58,503 nucleotides of DNA from Actinomycetota bacterium (lineage in GTDB: Bacteria > Actinomycetota > Acidimicrobiia > Acidimicrobiales > AC-14), in NCBI GenBank assembly GCA_040754375.1, contig JBFMCT010000018.1:1-58503 (forward strand). The letters are read 5' to 3'. Below the pieces are notes generated by a model. That model had not been told where the DNA came from. It did no database searches and was given only the letters and a program-made list of their open reading frames with translations. This document shows, piece after piece, positions 9,084-15,731 of the stretch. Both the position numbers and the translations under genes were made by a program. How positions within the stretch are numbered: the stretch's first letter is position 1; each line of letters starts with the position of its first letter.

Positions 9084-10354
9084 GCCCGCGGGGCCATGGG
9101 CAGGCGCACCGTGAACCGGCAGCCCGGCCCCTCGTTGGCCACCACGATCTGGCCGCGGTGGGCGTCGACCAGACCCTTGGCGATGGCCAGGCCCAGGCCG
9201 CCCCCGCTGCCGCCGCCGCGCCCGTCGGCGGGCGTGCGGGCGTCCTCGCCCCGGAAGGCGAGGTCGAAGACCCGGGGAAGGTGGGCGGGCTCGATGCCGC
9301 CACAGCCGTCAGCCACCGACACGTAGGCCGAACCCTGCTCGACGCCCGCCTCTACCCACACCGTCCCGTCGCTGGGCGTGTGGCGAATGGCGTTCTCCAG
9401 GAGGTTGCGCAGCACCCGCGACACCTCGGGGGCCGAGAGCAGGAGCGGCGGGGGCTCGTCGGTGAGCCGGCCCTCCAGGTGGACCCCCTTGGCCGACGCC
9501 ACCGGACCGGCGGCCGACAGCGCGTCCGAGACGAGGTCGGTCAGCGAGGACCGTTCGAGCTGGAGGCGCAGAGCGCCGGCTTGGATCCGGCTTAGCTCGA
9601 ACAGGTCGTCGACCAGCTCGGCCAGGCGGTCGGCCTCCTGGCGGAGCGTCCGGTGGTAGCGGGCCACCGTGGATGGTTGGTCGACGACCCCGTCCTCGAG
9701 GGCTTCGGTGATGGCCCGGATGGCGGCCAGGGGCGTCCGCAGGTCGTGGGAGACCCAGGCCACCAGCTCGCGCCTCGACGACTCCAGGGCCCGCTCGGCC
9801 GCCCGGGCCTCCTCGAGCCGGGCCGACATCTCGGCCAGCTCGGCCGCCAGCGAGGCCAGCTCCCCACCCGCGGGCTGGTGGGGCGCCGGCCGGCCCCCGG
9901 GCTGGCCGTCGCCGTCGCCGTCGCCGTCGCCTTCGCCGGTAGGTTCGCCGATGCGCCTGACCACGTCGAGCAGCGAACGGCTCCCGCGGGCCACCTGTTC
10001 GCCCAGCAGTAGGGCCACGACCACCCCGACGGTGCCGCCCGCGAGGATCACCACGGCCAGGGTGGGCAGGTCATGGGCCGCGAAGTACATGCCCCGGGCG
10101 GCCACCAGGGTGCCGGCAGCCACCGCCCCCACGGTCGTGAGGCTCACGACCACGAGTTGGACGGCGATCGACCGGTGGCGGGCCTTGGCCAACAAGGCGG
10201 CGCCCATCAGCCCGGCCATGGCGGCTGCCCCCACGGCCCACCCGGCCAGCCCGAGGGCTCCGGCTGGGCCGCGGCCCAGGGCCATCGACACCCCGACGGT
10301 GGCGACCGCCCCGACCACCCCGGCGGCGGCCGTGGCCCGCTGGATGGCGGTCAC
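9080..10354 (-). CDS. Sensor histidine kinase
   Basis: About 424 aa from GTG 10354, whose GTGA overlaps the regulator stop; an upstream in-frame ATG at 10381 lies inside the regulator. About four hydrophobic segments occupy the first 120 residues. A short Gly-Asp repeat linker and a Glu/Ala-rich coiled coil lead to the HisKA motif SHDLRTPL near residue 200. The ATPase domain has NLLENAIRHTP, a GCGGI segment and GGGLGLAIAKGLVDAH. It should phosphorylate the regulator encoded immediately upstream. No extracytoplasmic sensor domain is visible, so the signal is probably membrane-borne. Confidence 0.9.
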   Translation of the reverse strand: MTAIQRATAAAGVVGAVATVGVSMALGRGPAGALGLAGWAVGAAAMAGLMGAALLAKARHRSIAVQLVVVSLTTVGAVAAGTLVAARGMYFAAHDLPTLAVVILAGGTVGVVVALLLGEQVARGSRSLLDVVRRIGEPTGEGDGDGDGDGQPGGRPAPHQPAGGELASLAAELAEMSARLEEARAAERALESSRRELVAWVSHDLRTPLAAIRAITEALEDGVVDQPSTVARYHRTLRQEADRLAELVDDLFELSRIQAGALRLQLERSSLTDLVSDALSAAGPVASAKGVHLEGRLTDEPPPLLLSAPEVSRVLRNLLENAIRHTPSDGTVWVEAGVEQGSAYVSVADGCGGIEPAHLPRVFDLAFRGEDARTPADGRGGGSGGGLGLAIAKGLVDAHRGQIVVANEGPGCRFTVRLPMAPRA

Positions 10355-11037
10355 GGCTCGAACCGGTAGCCCACGCCCCACACGGTCTGTATGTGCTCGG
10401 GCTGCGACGGGTCGCTCTCGACCTTCTCCCGCAGCCGCCGCACGTGCACGGTGACCGTCGAGGTGTCGCCGAAGCTGTACCCCCAGACCTGTTCGAGCAG
10501 GGCCTGGCGGGTGAACGCCTGGCGAGGGTGGCGCAGCAGGAACACCAGCAGCTCGAACTCCCGCTGGGTGACGTTGACCACCGACCCCGCCACCCGGAGC
10601 TCACGGGCGAGCACGTCAGCCTCGATGGCCCCGGCTCTCAGGACCGCCGGACCGTGGCCCGGAGCGGCCAGCGGGGCCTGGGCCCGGCGGAGCACGGACT
10701 TGACCCGGGCGACCAGCTCCCGGGGCGAGAACGGCTTGGTCACGTAGTCGTCGGCCCCCAGGTCGAGGCCCATGACCCGGTCGCTCTCGTCGCCCCTGGC
10801 CGTGAGCATGATGACCGGTACGGGGGCCATCGCCCGCAGCCGCCGGCAGACCTCGAGGCCGTCGAGGCTGGGCAGCATCAGGTCGAGCACGACGAGGTCA
10901 GGGGGCTCGGCCACCGCCCTGGCCAAGGCCACCGAGCCGTCGGACACCGACTCGACGGCGAAGCCCTCCCGGGCCAGGTAACGGCCCACCACCTCCGAGA
11001 CGGTGGCGTCGTCGTCCACGACCAGCACCCGGGTCAT
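10351..11037 (-). CDS. OmpR/PhoB-family response regulator
   Basis: 228 aa from ATG 11037, chosen because TACGCT lies six bases upstream and MTRVLVVDDD matches the family start. The receiver has Asp8, Asp9, the phosphoacceptor Asp52 (VVLDLMLP), Thr79 and Lys101. The C-terminal winged helix is of the OmpR type (NVTQREFELLVFLLRHP, TVTVHVRRLREKVE, VWGVGYRFEP). It heads an operon with the histidine kinase and the epimerase, so it may control envelope sugar metabolism, though direct targets are unknown. Confidence 0.93.
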   Translation of the reverse strand: MTRVLVVDDDATVSEVVGRYLAREGFAVESVSDGSVALARAVAEPPDLVVLDLMLPSLDGLEVCRRLRAMAPVPVIMLTARGDESDRVMGLDLGADDYVTKPFSPRELVARVKSVLRRAQAPLAAPGHGPAVLRAGAIEADVLARELRVAGSVVNVTQREFELLVFLLRHPRQAFTRQALLEQVWGYSFGDTSTVTVHVRRLREKVESDPSQPEHIQTVWGVGYRFEP

Positions 11038-11043
11038 GGGCCC

Positions 11044-11049
11044 AGCGTA
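11044..11049 (-). promoter_or_regulatory. -10 element (TACGCT) of the response-regulator operon
   Basis: On the minus strand TACGCT is followed by GGGCCC and then ATG 11037, a six-base gap. This is the same arrangement as at 19744 and 14226 and predicts a leaderless transcript for the three-gene operon. Confidence 0.5.
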
Positions 11050-11296
11050 GGGACTACAAGCCGCCTCGGCGGCCGGCGGCGGTCGGGTTCCGCGAACCGT
11101 AAGGAGCCCGCCCTGGCTCATCACCGAGGAGTTGCTGGAAGAGCTCGGAAGGATGACCGTCTTCGGCTTCCGCTGAACCAGCCCCGCTGGGCGTGGGTTC
11201 CGAGGACGCCCCGTTCCGACGTGGCTGTTGGCCGCGAGTCGGCCAGAACCCAGGAAGGTAGGGCCAGAAGCGAGGCCACCTTGACCGTGGAGGCAC
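11050..11296. other. Intergenic region without a recognised gene
   Basis: This divergent gap of about 250 bp holds the outward promoters. A short open stretch at about 11117-11176 (+) would encode LITEELLEELGRMTVFGFR and then stop; it looks like the tail of a coding region but has no start, so it may be a gene remnant. Nothing else is recognisable. Confidence 0.35.
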
Positions 11297-11302
11297 TAGA
11301 AC
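11297..11302 (+). promoter_or_regulatory. -10-like element of the DUF3467 gene
   Basis: TAGAAC followed by TGGGCC and ATG 11309 fits the recurring six-base spacing of leaderless genes in this window, although the last base of the hexamer departs from TANNNT. Confidence 0.35.
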
Positions 11303-11308
11303 TGGGCC

Positions 11309-11671
11309 ATGGCAGGCGAGATCGAGGACGACGAGGGGCCCCGGGGCGACCCGCCCACGCACTACGAGCTACGGGTGCCTCCCGAGCTGGACGGCGGGGT
11401 GTACGCCAACTTCCTGGGGGTCTGGCACACGGCCCACGAGTTCACCCTCGACTTCGCGGCCACGCTGCCTCCCGAGCCCCTCCAGACCCCCGACGGCCCG
11501 GCCATGCGGGTGCCCTGCCGGGTGACGGCCCGCGTCAAGGTGCCGCCCACTCTGGTCTTCGAGATGCTCCGGGCGCTGAACATCAACATGACCGGCTACG
11601 AAGAGCGCTTCGGGGAGATCCGACGGCCGGGGGAGACCGGTCCGGTACCGCCTCCCCCGCCCTCTTCCTGA
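11309..11671 (+). CDS. DUF3467 family protein
   Basis: This 120-aa acidic protein contains GVYANFLGVWHTAHEFTLDF, then PCRVTARVKVPPTLVFEMLRALNINM. Both segments match the small DUF3467 family, found in bacteria and archaea, whose members resemble one half of a beta-rich domain and have no known activity. A Pro-rich tail closes the protein. It is monocistronic, with a reverse transglycosylase gene converging 13 bp away. Confidence 0.75.
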   Translation: MAGEIEDDEGPRGDPPTHYELRVPPELDGGVYANFLGVWHTAHEFTLDFAATLPPEPLQTPDGPAMRVPCRVTARVKVPPTLVFEMLRALNINMTGYEERFGEIRRPGETGPVPPPPPSS

Positions 11672-11684
11672 GACCGGCGTAGGG

Positions 11685-12620
11685 TCAGTCGGGTCGGCCG
11701 CAGAGCGGGGCGACGGTCCACTGCGACCAGCCGGACCGCTCCTGGAGCTGGCGGGCGGCCGCGTCCTGCACGTCGGGGGGGTAGTCGCTGGCCGTCCCCG
11801 TGTAGCCGAGGGACTGCCACGTGCTGTCGAGGAACTGGTAGGCACCGCCGCCAGGCGAGGCGTAGTTGTTGCCCGACTCCAACTGGCGGATACAGGCCCA
11901 CGTCTCGTCCTCAGGGCCTCCCGAGACGGCCGTGTCGGCGGGCGCGGGGCCGGCCGCCGTTGGCGCAGTAGCGGCCGCCCGCTGAGCGGTCTCGGCGTCA
12001 CGCCGGGCCTGCTCGGCGGCCACCAGCGTGGCGATCTCGCCGTTCAACTGGGCCAGGAGCGCTCGCTGGCCCCTCACCGCCTTGTCGAGGGCTGAACGGT
12101 CGGCCTCGATGGCCTCGGCTCGGGCCTGGGCGCGTCGCTGGGCGACGCCCGCCCTGTCCCTGAGCGCCTCCAAGTCGTCTCGCACGGCCCGGAGGTCGCC
12201 GATCAGCTTGCGGTCGAGGCCTGAGACCACCCTCAGGTAGGCCCGGCGGGCGATGTCGTCGCCGGGGTTGGTGGCCACCAGGTACCGCAGGACCGAGACC
12301 GACCCACCCACCACGTAGGCGTCCTGGGCCTGGACCACCAGCGACTGCTTGAGCTCGTCCTGGCGCCTGGTGGCGGCCGCGATGTCGTTCTCGGTCTGGC
12401 GGACCACGGCCTCGGCGTCGCGCAGCTGGTCCTGGGCCTGCCGCAACGACACGTCGAGAGCCACGATCTCCCGGGCCTGGGCGCTGAGACGGTCGGCCAG
12501 GGCGGCCGCTTCAGCCCGCTTGGCGTCGACCTGGCCCGATGCCGCCGGCGGGCCGACCTGAAGGGTCAGCACGGCCACGATGGCCATCACGCCGATGCGA
12601 TGTCGGGGCGGTGCGGACAT
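11685..12620 (-). CDS. Secreted coiled-coil protein with C-terminal Rpf/transglycosylase-like domain
   Basis: 311 aa from ATG 12620, chosen because AGGAGGCGA lies directly before it. A signal peptide ends near PPAASGQ. Residues of about 30-210 form a long Ala/Gln/Arg-rich coiled coil like the N-terminal regulatory helices of PcsB- and RipA-type cell-wall hydrolases. The last 75 residues (ETWACIRQLESGNNYASPGG to SGWSQWTVAPLCG) match the resuscitation-promoting-factor/lysozyme-like fold, with the catalytic Glu in QLESGNN. It should cut peptidoglycan glycan strands, perhaps gated by the coiled coil as in division hydrolases. Confidence 0.85.
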   Translation of the reverse strand: MSAPPRHRIGVMAIVAVLTLQVGPPAASGQVDAKRAEAAALADRLSAQAREIVALDVSLRQAQDQLRDAEAVVRQTENDIAAATRRQDELKQSLVVQAQDAYVVGGSVSVLRYLVATNPGDDIARRAYLRVVSGLDRKLIGDLRAVRDDLEALRDRAGVAQRRAQARAEAIEADRSALDKAVRGQRALLAQLNGEIATLVAAEQARRDAETAQRAAATAPTAAGPAPADTAVSGGPEDETWACIRQLESGNNYASPGGGAYQFLDSTWQSLGYTGTASDYPPDVQDAAARQLQERSGWSQWTVAPLCGRPD

Positions 12621-12772
12621 TCGCCTCCTGCCGGCCGGCTTCCGCGGCCCTGCTCCCACCTGGCAGGACCGGCCGCCGGCGACCGCCAGCCGGGGCCCAC
12701 CACGAGGACCGCGGTTGAAAGCCTACCGACCGGGGCTGGGCCTTGCCTATTCGCGCCCCCTCGGGGCGGGCC

Positions 12773-12976
12773 TCAGCGGATGGGCCGGACCTCGCTGGCC
12801 TGAAGGCCGCGGGGGCCGGTGGTGACCTCGAACTCGACCGCCTGGCCCTCCTCGAGGTTGCGGTAACCGTCCCCCTCGATGGCCGAGAAGTGGACGAAGA
12901 CGTCGTCCCCGTCGGAACGGGAGATGAACCCGTAGCCCTTCTCGGCGCTGAACCACTTGACCGTGCCGCTTGCCAT
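12773..12976 (-). CDS. Cold-shock protein (CspA family)
   Basis: This 67-aa protein has the complete cold-shock fold: [14 protein letters not shown] (RNP1 KGYGFI) and VFVHFSAI (RNP2 VFVHF), ending SEVRPIR. It binds single-stranded RNA or DNA as an RNA chaperone. The start at ATG 12976 has a strong AAGGAGGA ribosome site, in contrast to the many leaderless genes around it, in keeping with high expression. Confidence 0.96.
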   Translation of the reverse strand: MASGTVKWFSAEKGYGFISRSDGDDVFVHFSAIEGDGYRNLEEGQAVEFEVTTGPRGLQASEVRPIR

Positions 12977-13045
12977 GGACCGTTCTCCTCCTTGAAGCCG
13001 TCGACACTAGAACGGGCAGTACCCAACAAGGGGGTCACCCCCAAC

Positions 13046-13075
13046 CAGGGCCCGCACAGCCAGGGCCCGCACAGC
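13046..13075. repeat. Two-copy 15-bp tandem repeat
   Basis: CAGGGCCCGCACAGC occurs twice head to tail between cspA and pyrE, preceded by a GGGGGT/ACCCCC hairpin at 13030-13042. It is probably a replication-slippage duplication with no clear function. Confidence 0.6.
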
Positions 13076-13118
13076 CAGCACCGGCGGCCGGCCCCCGGCC
13101 TGTGGCACTCTTGGCGCC

Positions 13119-13670
13119 GTGACGCCCGAAGCCGTGGTGGCCCTGCTCCGCCAACGGGGGTACGTGCGCCGGGACGAGGCCTTCCAGCTGTCGTCTGGGG
13201 AGTGGAGCCACGACTACGTCGACGGCAAGCGGGCGCTGGCCGCCGGCGCGGACCTCCGCTTGGCGGCCGAGGCGGTCGTCGCCCTAGCCGAGCGGGAGGG
13301 GGCCGACTTCGATGCCGTCGGGGGGCTGACGATGGGGGCCGACCCCCTGTCCCACGCCGTGGCCGTCGTGTCCGGGGCCGCTTGGTTCTCGGTGCGCAAG
13401 GCGGCCAAGGGCCACGGCCGCCAGCAGCTCATCGAGGGTGCCGTGCTCGGCCCCGGCAACCGGGTGATGCTCGTCGAAGACGTGGTCAGCACCGGCGCCT
13501 CGGTGCTCCAGGCCCTCGACGCCGTGGAGGCCACCGGGGCCACCGTCGTGCTGGCCACCACCCTGCTCGACCGGGGTGAGCAGGCCGCCGCCCGGCTGGC
13601 CGGGCGGGGTGTGCACTACCGGCCGCTGGCGACCTACCACGACCTGGAAATCGCGCCGATCGGAGGCTGA
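13119..13670 (+). CDS. pyrE: Orotate phosphoribosyltransferase
   Basis: This 183-aa protein starts at GTG 13119. It has FQLSSGEWSHDYVDGKRAL at the N-terminus, GGLTMGADPLSHAVAV, the SVRKAAKGHG flexible loop and the PRPP-binding motif VMLVEDVVSTGAS near residue 120. It joins orotate to PRPP to give OMP in pyrimidine synthesis. No other pyr genes lie nearby. A small ArsR gene follows 30 bp later. Confidence 0.92.
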   Translation: MTPEAVVALLRQRGYVRRDEAFQLSSGEWSHDYVDGKRALAAGADLRLAAEAVVALAEREGADFDAVGGLTMGADPLSHAVAVVSGAAWFSVRKAAKGHGRQQLIEGAVLGPGNRVMLVEDVVSTGASVLQALDAVEATGATVVLATTLLDRGEQAAARLAGRGVHYRPLATYHDLEIAPIGG

Positions 13671-13700
13671 ACAGGGCCCGGGCTGGGTAAGGACGCCCTC

Positions 13701-14057
13701 ATGCCCAGTGCCATCAACCGTGATGACGCAACCCGGCTGGCCGATGACCTCGCGGTACTGGCCGAGCCCCACCGGCTGCAGGTGCTTTGCGAGCTGCGGG
13801 GCGGGCCCCAGAGCGCCGGGGCGCTGGCTCGGGCCACCGGGATGGCGCCCTCGCTGGCCAGCCACCACCTCGCCGTCCTCCTCAAGGCCGGCCTCGTCTC
13901 GCGCTGGCGCGACGGGAGCTTCGTCTACTACAAGCTCGACCAGTCGCGCGCCGGAGAGATCCAGCAGTGGCTGGCTCGCGTCCTGCGGCCGCTGCCCGGG
14001 GGGCGGACGGGCCGCAACTCGTCGCACGCCCAGGCCGTCCCCAGCCGAGGCCCGTAG
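13701..14057 (+). CDS. ArsR-family winged-helix regulator
   Basis: 118 aa starting at ATG 13701 after TAAGGA. The winged helix is clear: LADDLAVLAEPHRLQVLCELRG, then the recognition helix MAPSLASHHLAVLLKAGLV and the wing RWRDGSFVYYKLD. I see no CxC or other obvious metal-site cysteines beyond the single Cys in VLCEL, so metal sensing is not supported. The Arg-rich tail is probably disordered. A 136-bp palindromic element follows. Confidence 0.88.
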   Translation: MPSAINRDDATRLADDLAVLAEPHRLQVLCELRGGPQSAGALARATGMAPSLASHHLAVLLKAGLVSRWRDGSFVYYKLDQSRAGEIQQWLARVLRPLPGGRTGRNSSHAQAVPSRGP

Positions 14058-14092
14058 GGACGCCGGCGCCCCTCGGCCCCGGGACCGGCCAT

Positions 14093-14228
14093 CTAGGAGG
14101 CTGGTGTCCATACCTCCATAGGCGGCCGACCGCCCAGCGCGGCGCGGGACAAGAGGCAAAGGTGCTGGTCAGGGACGGGTCGGCCGCTCGGCGCGAAGCG
14201 CCGATCGCGAAAGACACCAGCCACCTAG
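14093..14228. repeat. Palindromic intergenic element, copy A
   Basis: This 136-bp element has 16-bp terminal inverted repeats: CTAGGAGGCTGGTGTC at 14093-14108 and GACACCAGCCACCTAG at 14213-14228, with one mismatch. Inner segments GGCGGCCGACCGCC, GGTGCTGGTCAG and GGTCGGCCGCTCGG can also fold. The same blocks recur in order at 19174-19318. It lies between an ArsR gene and a leaderless gene whose -10 hexamer overlaps its right end. It could be a MITE-like element or a structured RNA. Confidence 0.7.
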
Positions 14229-14231
14229 ACT
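14226..14231 (+). promoter_or_regulatory. -10 element (TAGACT) for the helical-repeat gene
   Basis: TAGACT is followed by CGCCTG and then GTG 14238, giving a leaderless start. The hexamer overlaps the right end of palindromic element A. Confidence 0.55.
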
Positions 14232-14237
14232 CGCCTG

Positions 14238-15668
14238 GTGCCCGAGCTCACGCCGGCCGACAGGGTCGTGGTGCTGCTGGAGTGGGGTGACGTGGCCGAG
14301 GCCGACGCAGCCATCGAAGAGGCGGGCACGTCGGTCCCGAGGTGGCAAACGGGCCTTTGGCGGGCCATGAGGGCGCTCATGGACGGGCGCTTCTCTACCG
14401 CCGAACGCACGGCCCTCGAGGCCGCGGCCGCCGCCGAGGACGAGGGGGTGCCCCACGGCGACCTGCTGGCCGCCGTGCTGTGCGCCGCCTCCCGGCGGGA
14501 CCAGGGCCGGCTGGCCGAGGCCGAGGTGGTGCTGCGGACGGCTCTCGACCGCCACCCCACCGCCCCTGCGGGGGCACGGGCCCTGCTGGCCCTGGTGATC
14601 GGGGAGATGGGGCGCGACAACCTGGCCCGGCAGGAATTGGCCCGCCTGCTCCCCCGTGACACCGGCCCGGCCACCGGCCGCCTGGCGACCCTGTGCCTCC
14701 TGGCGGAACTGGCGGTGGTCGTCGGGGCTCACCCGGCCGAGCTCGACCTGCTGGCCCGCCGCCTGGCGCCACACTGGCGGGACTGCGCAGTCGAAGAGGG
14801 CGGGGCCGTGTTCTACTGCTCGGTGGCCCATGCCCTCGGTCGCCTGGCTGAGGCTCGGGGTCGCAACGACCAGGCGCTGGCCCACTGGGCCGACGCCGCC
14901 GACTGCTACCGGCGGGCGGGGGCACCACTGCTGCTGGCGCACGTCCAGCGGCAGATGGCCGCCACCCTCCGGGCCCGCGGCGGGCCCGACGACTGGCCGC
15001 TCTCGGTCCACCTGCTCGAGCAGGCGGCCCGCACCTACAGCCGGCTGGCCCTGGGTGAGGCCGCGGCGGCGGCCTACTCGGTGCTGGCCAAGTCCGACGA
15101 CAGCGCCATGACGCCCACAACAGCCGTCTTCTGCCGCGACGGCGACGGTTGGCTGGTGGGCCCGAGTGACCAGCCGTCCAGGCTGGCCGACGCCCTGGGC
15201 CTGCACGACCTCGCTCGCCTGCTGGCGTCGGCTCGCTCCCCGGTCCACGTCTCGGGCCTGGTGGGGCCCCCCGGCCAGGCACCACCCGTGCTCGCCGGCC
15301 AACCGTGGTCCCCGGCCACTCAGGCCCGATGGACGAGCTCGCCGAGCCCTCCGGAGAGCCGGGCGCGCCAGGAGTACACCGCCCGGCTCGTCGACCTGGG
15401 GGCAGAGCTGGTCGAGGCCGAGAGGGCGGGTGACGCGGTGGCCGCCGCCCTGGCCAGGGCCGAGCGCGACCTGCTGGCTGAAGCTCTGTCCGACGGCCCG
15501 ACCGACCCCCTCGACGTGGCCGCCCGGGCGGTCGCGGCCCGGGCGCGGCTGGCCATCGACAGGATCGAGGCCGCCCAGCCGGAGATCGGGCACCACCTGC
15601 GGTGCTCGGTACGCACGGGCACTTTCTGCTCGTACGAACCCGACCGCCCCGTCCAATGGCAGTTGTGA
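14238..15668 (+). CDS. Helical-repeat (TPR-like) protein of unknown function
   Basis: This 476-aa protein begins at GTG 14238 and is rich in Ala/Leu/Arg helices of TPR type from residue 1 to about 290 (for example LAEAEVVLRTALDRHPTAPAG and HWADAADCYRRAGAPLLLAHV). The C-terminal 110 residues end with AAQPEIGHHLRCSVRTGTFCSYEPD, a motif that I recall at the end of several large actinobacterial regulators. No enzyme motif is visible. A GGDEF-EAL gene follows after 63 bp on the same strand, so a role in protein-protein signalling is possible but unproven. Confidence 0.65.
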   Translation: MPELTPADRVVVLLEWGDVAEADAAIEEAGTSVPRWQTGLWRAMRALMDGRFSTAERTALEAAAAAEDEGVPHGDLLAAVLCAASRRDQGRLAEAEVVLRTALDRHPTAPAGARALLALVIGEMGRDNLARQELARLLPRDTGPATGRLATLCLLAELAVVVGAHPAELDLLARRLAPHWRDCAVEEGGAVFYCSVAHALGRLAEARGRNDQALAHWADAADCYRRAGAPLLLAHVQRQMAATLRARGGPDDWPLSVHLLEQAARTYSRLALGEAAAAAYSVLAKSDDSAMTPTTAVFCRDGDGWLVGPSDQPSRLADALGLHDLARLLASARSPVHVSGLVGPPGQAPPVLAGQPWSPATQARWTSSPSPPESRARQEYTARLVDLGAELVEAERAGDAVAAALARAERDLLAEALSDGPTDPLDVAARAVAARARLAIDRIEAAQPEIGHHLRCSVRTGTFCSYEPDRPVQWQL

Positions 15669-15731
15669 CCGCAGCCTCGCCGGCCCGTCGCCCGGTCGGC
15701 GCAAGTTGGACGGTTGAGGCAAGCTGGGCCG

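Noticed and set aside
9906-9938. GTCGCC hexamer run as a regulatory repeat
   Set aside because: It encodes the Gly-Asp linker of the histidine kinase in frame, so it is a coding low-complexity run.
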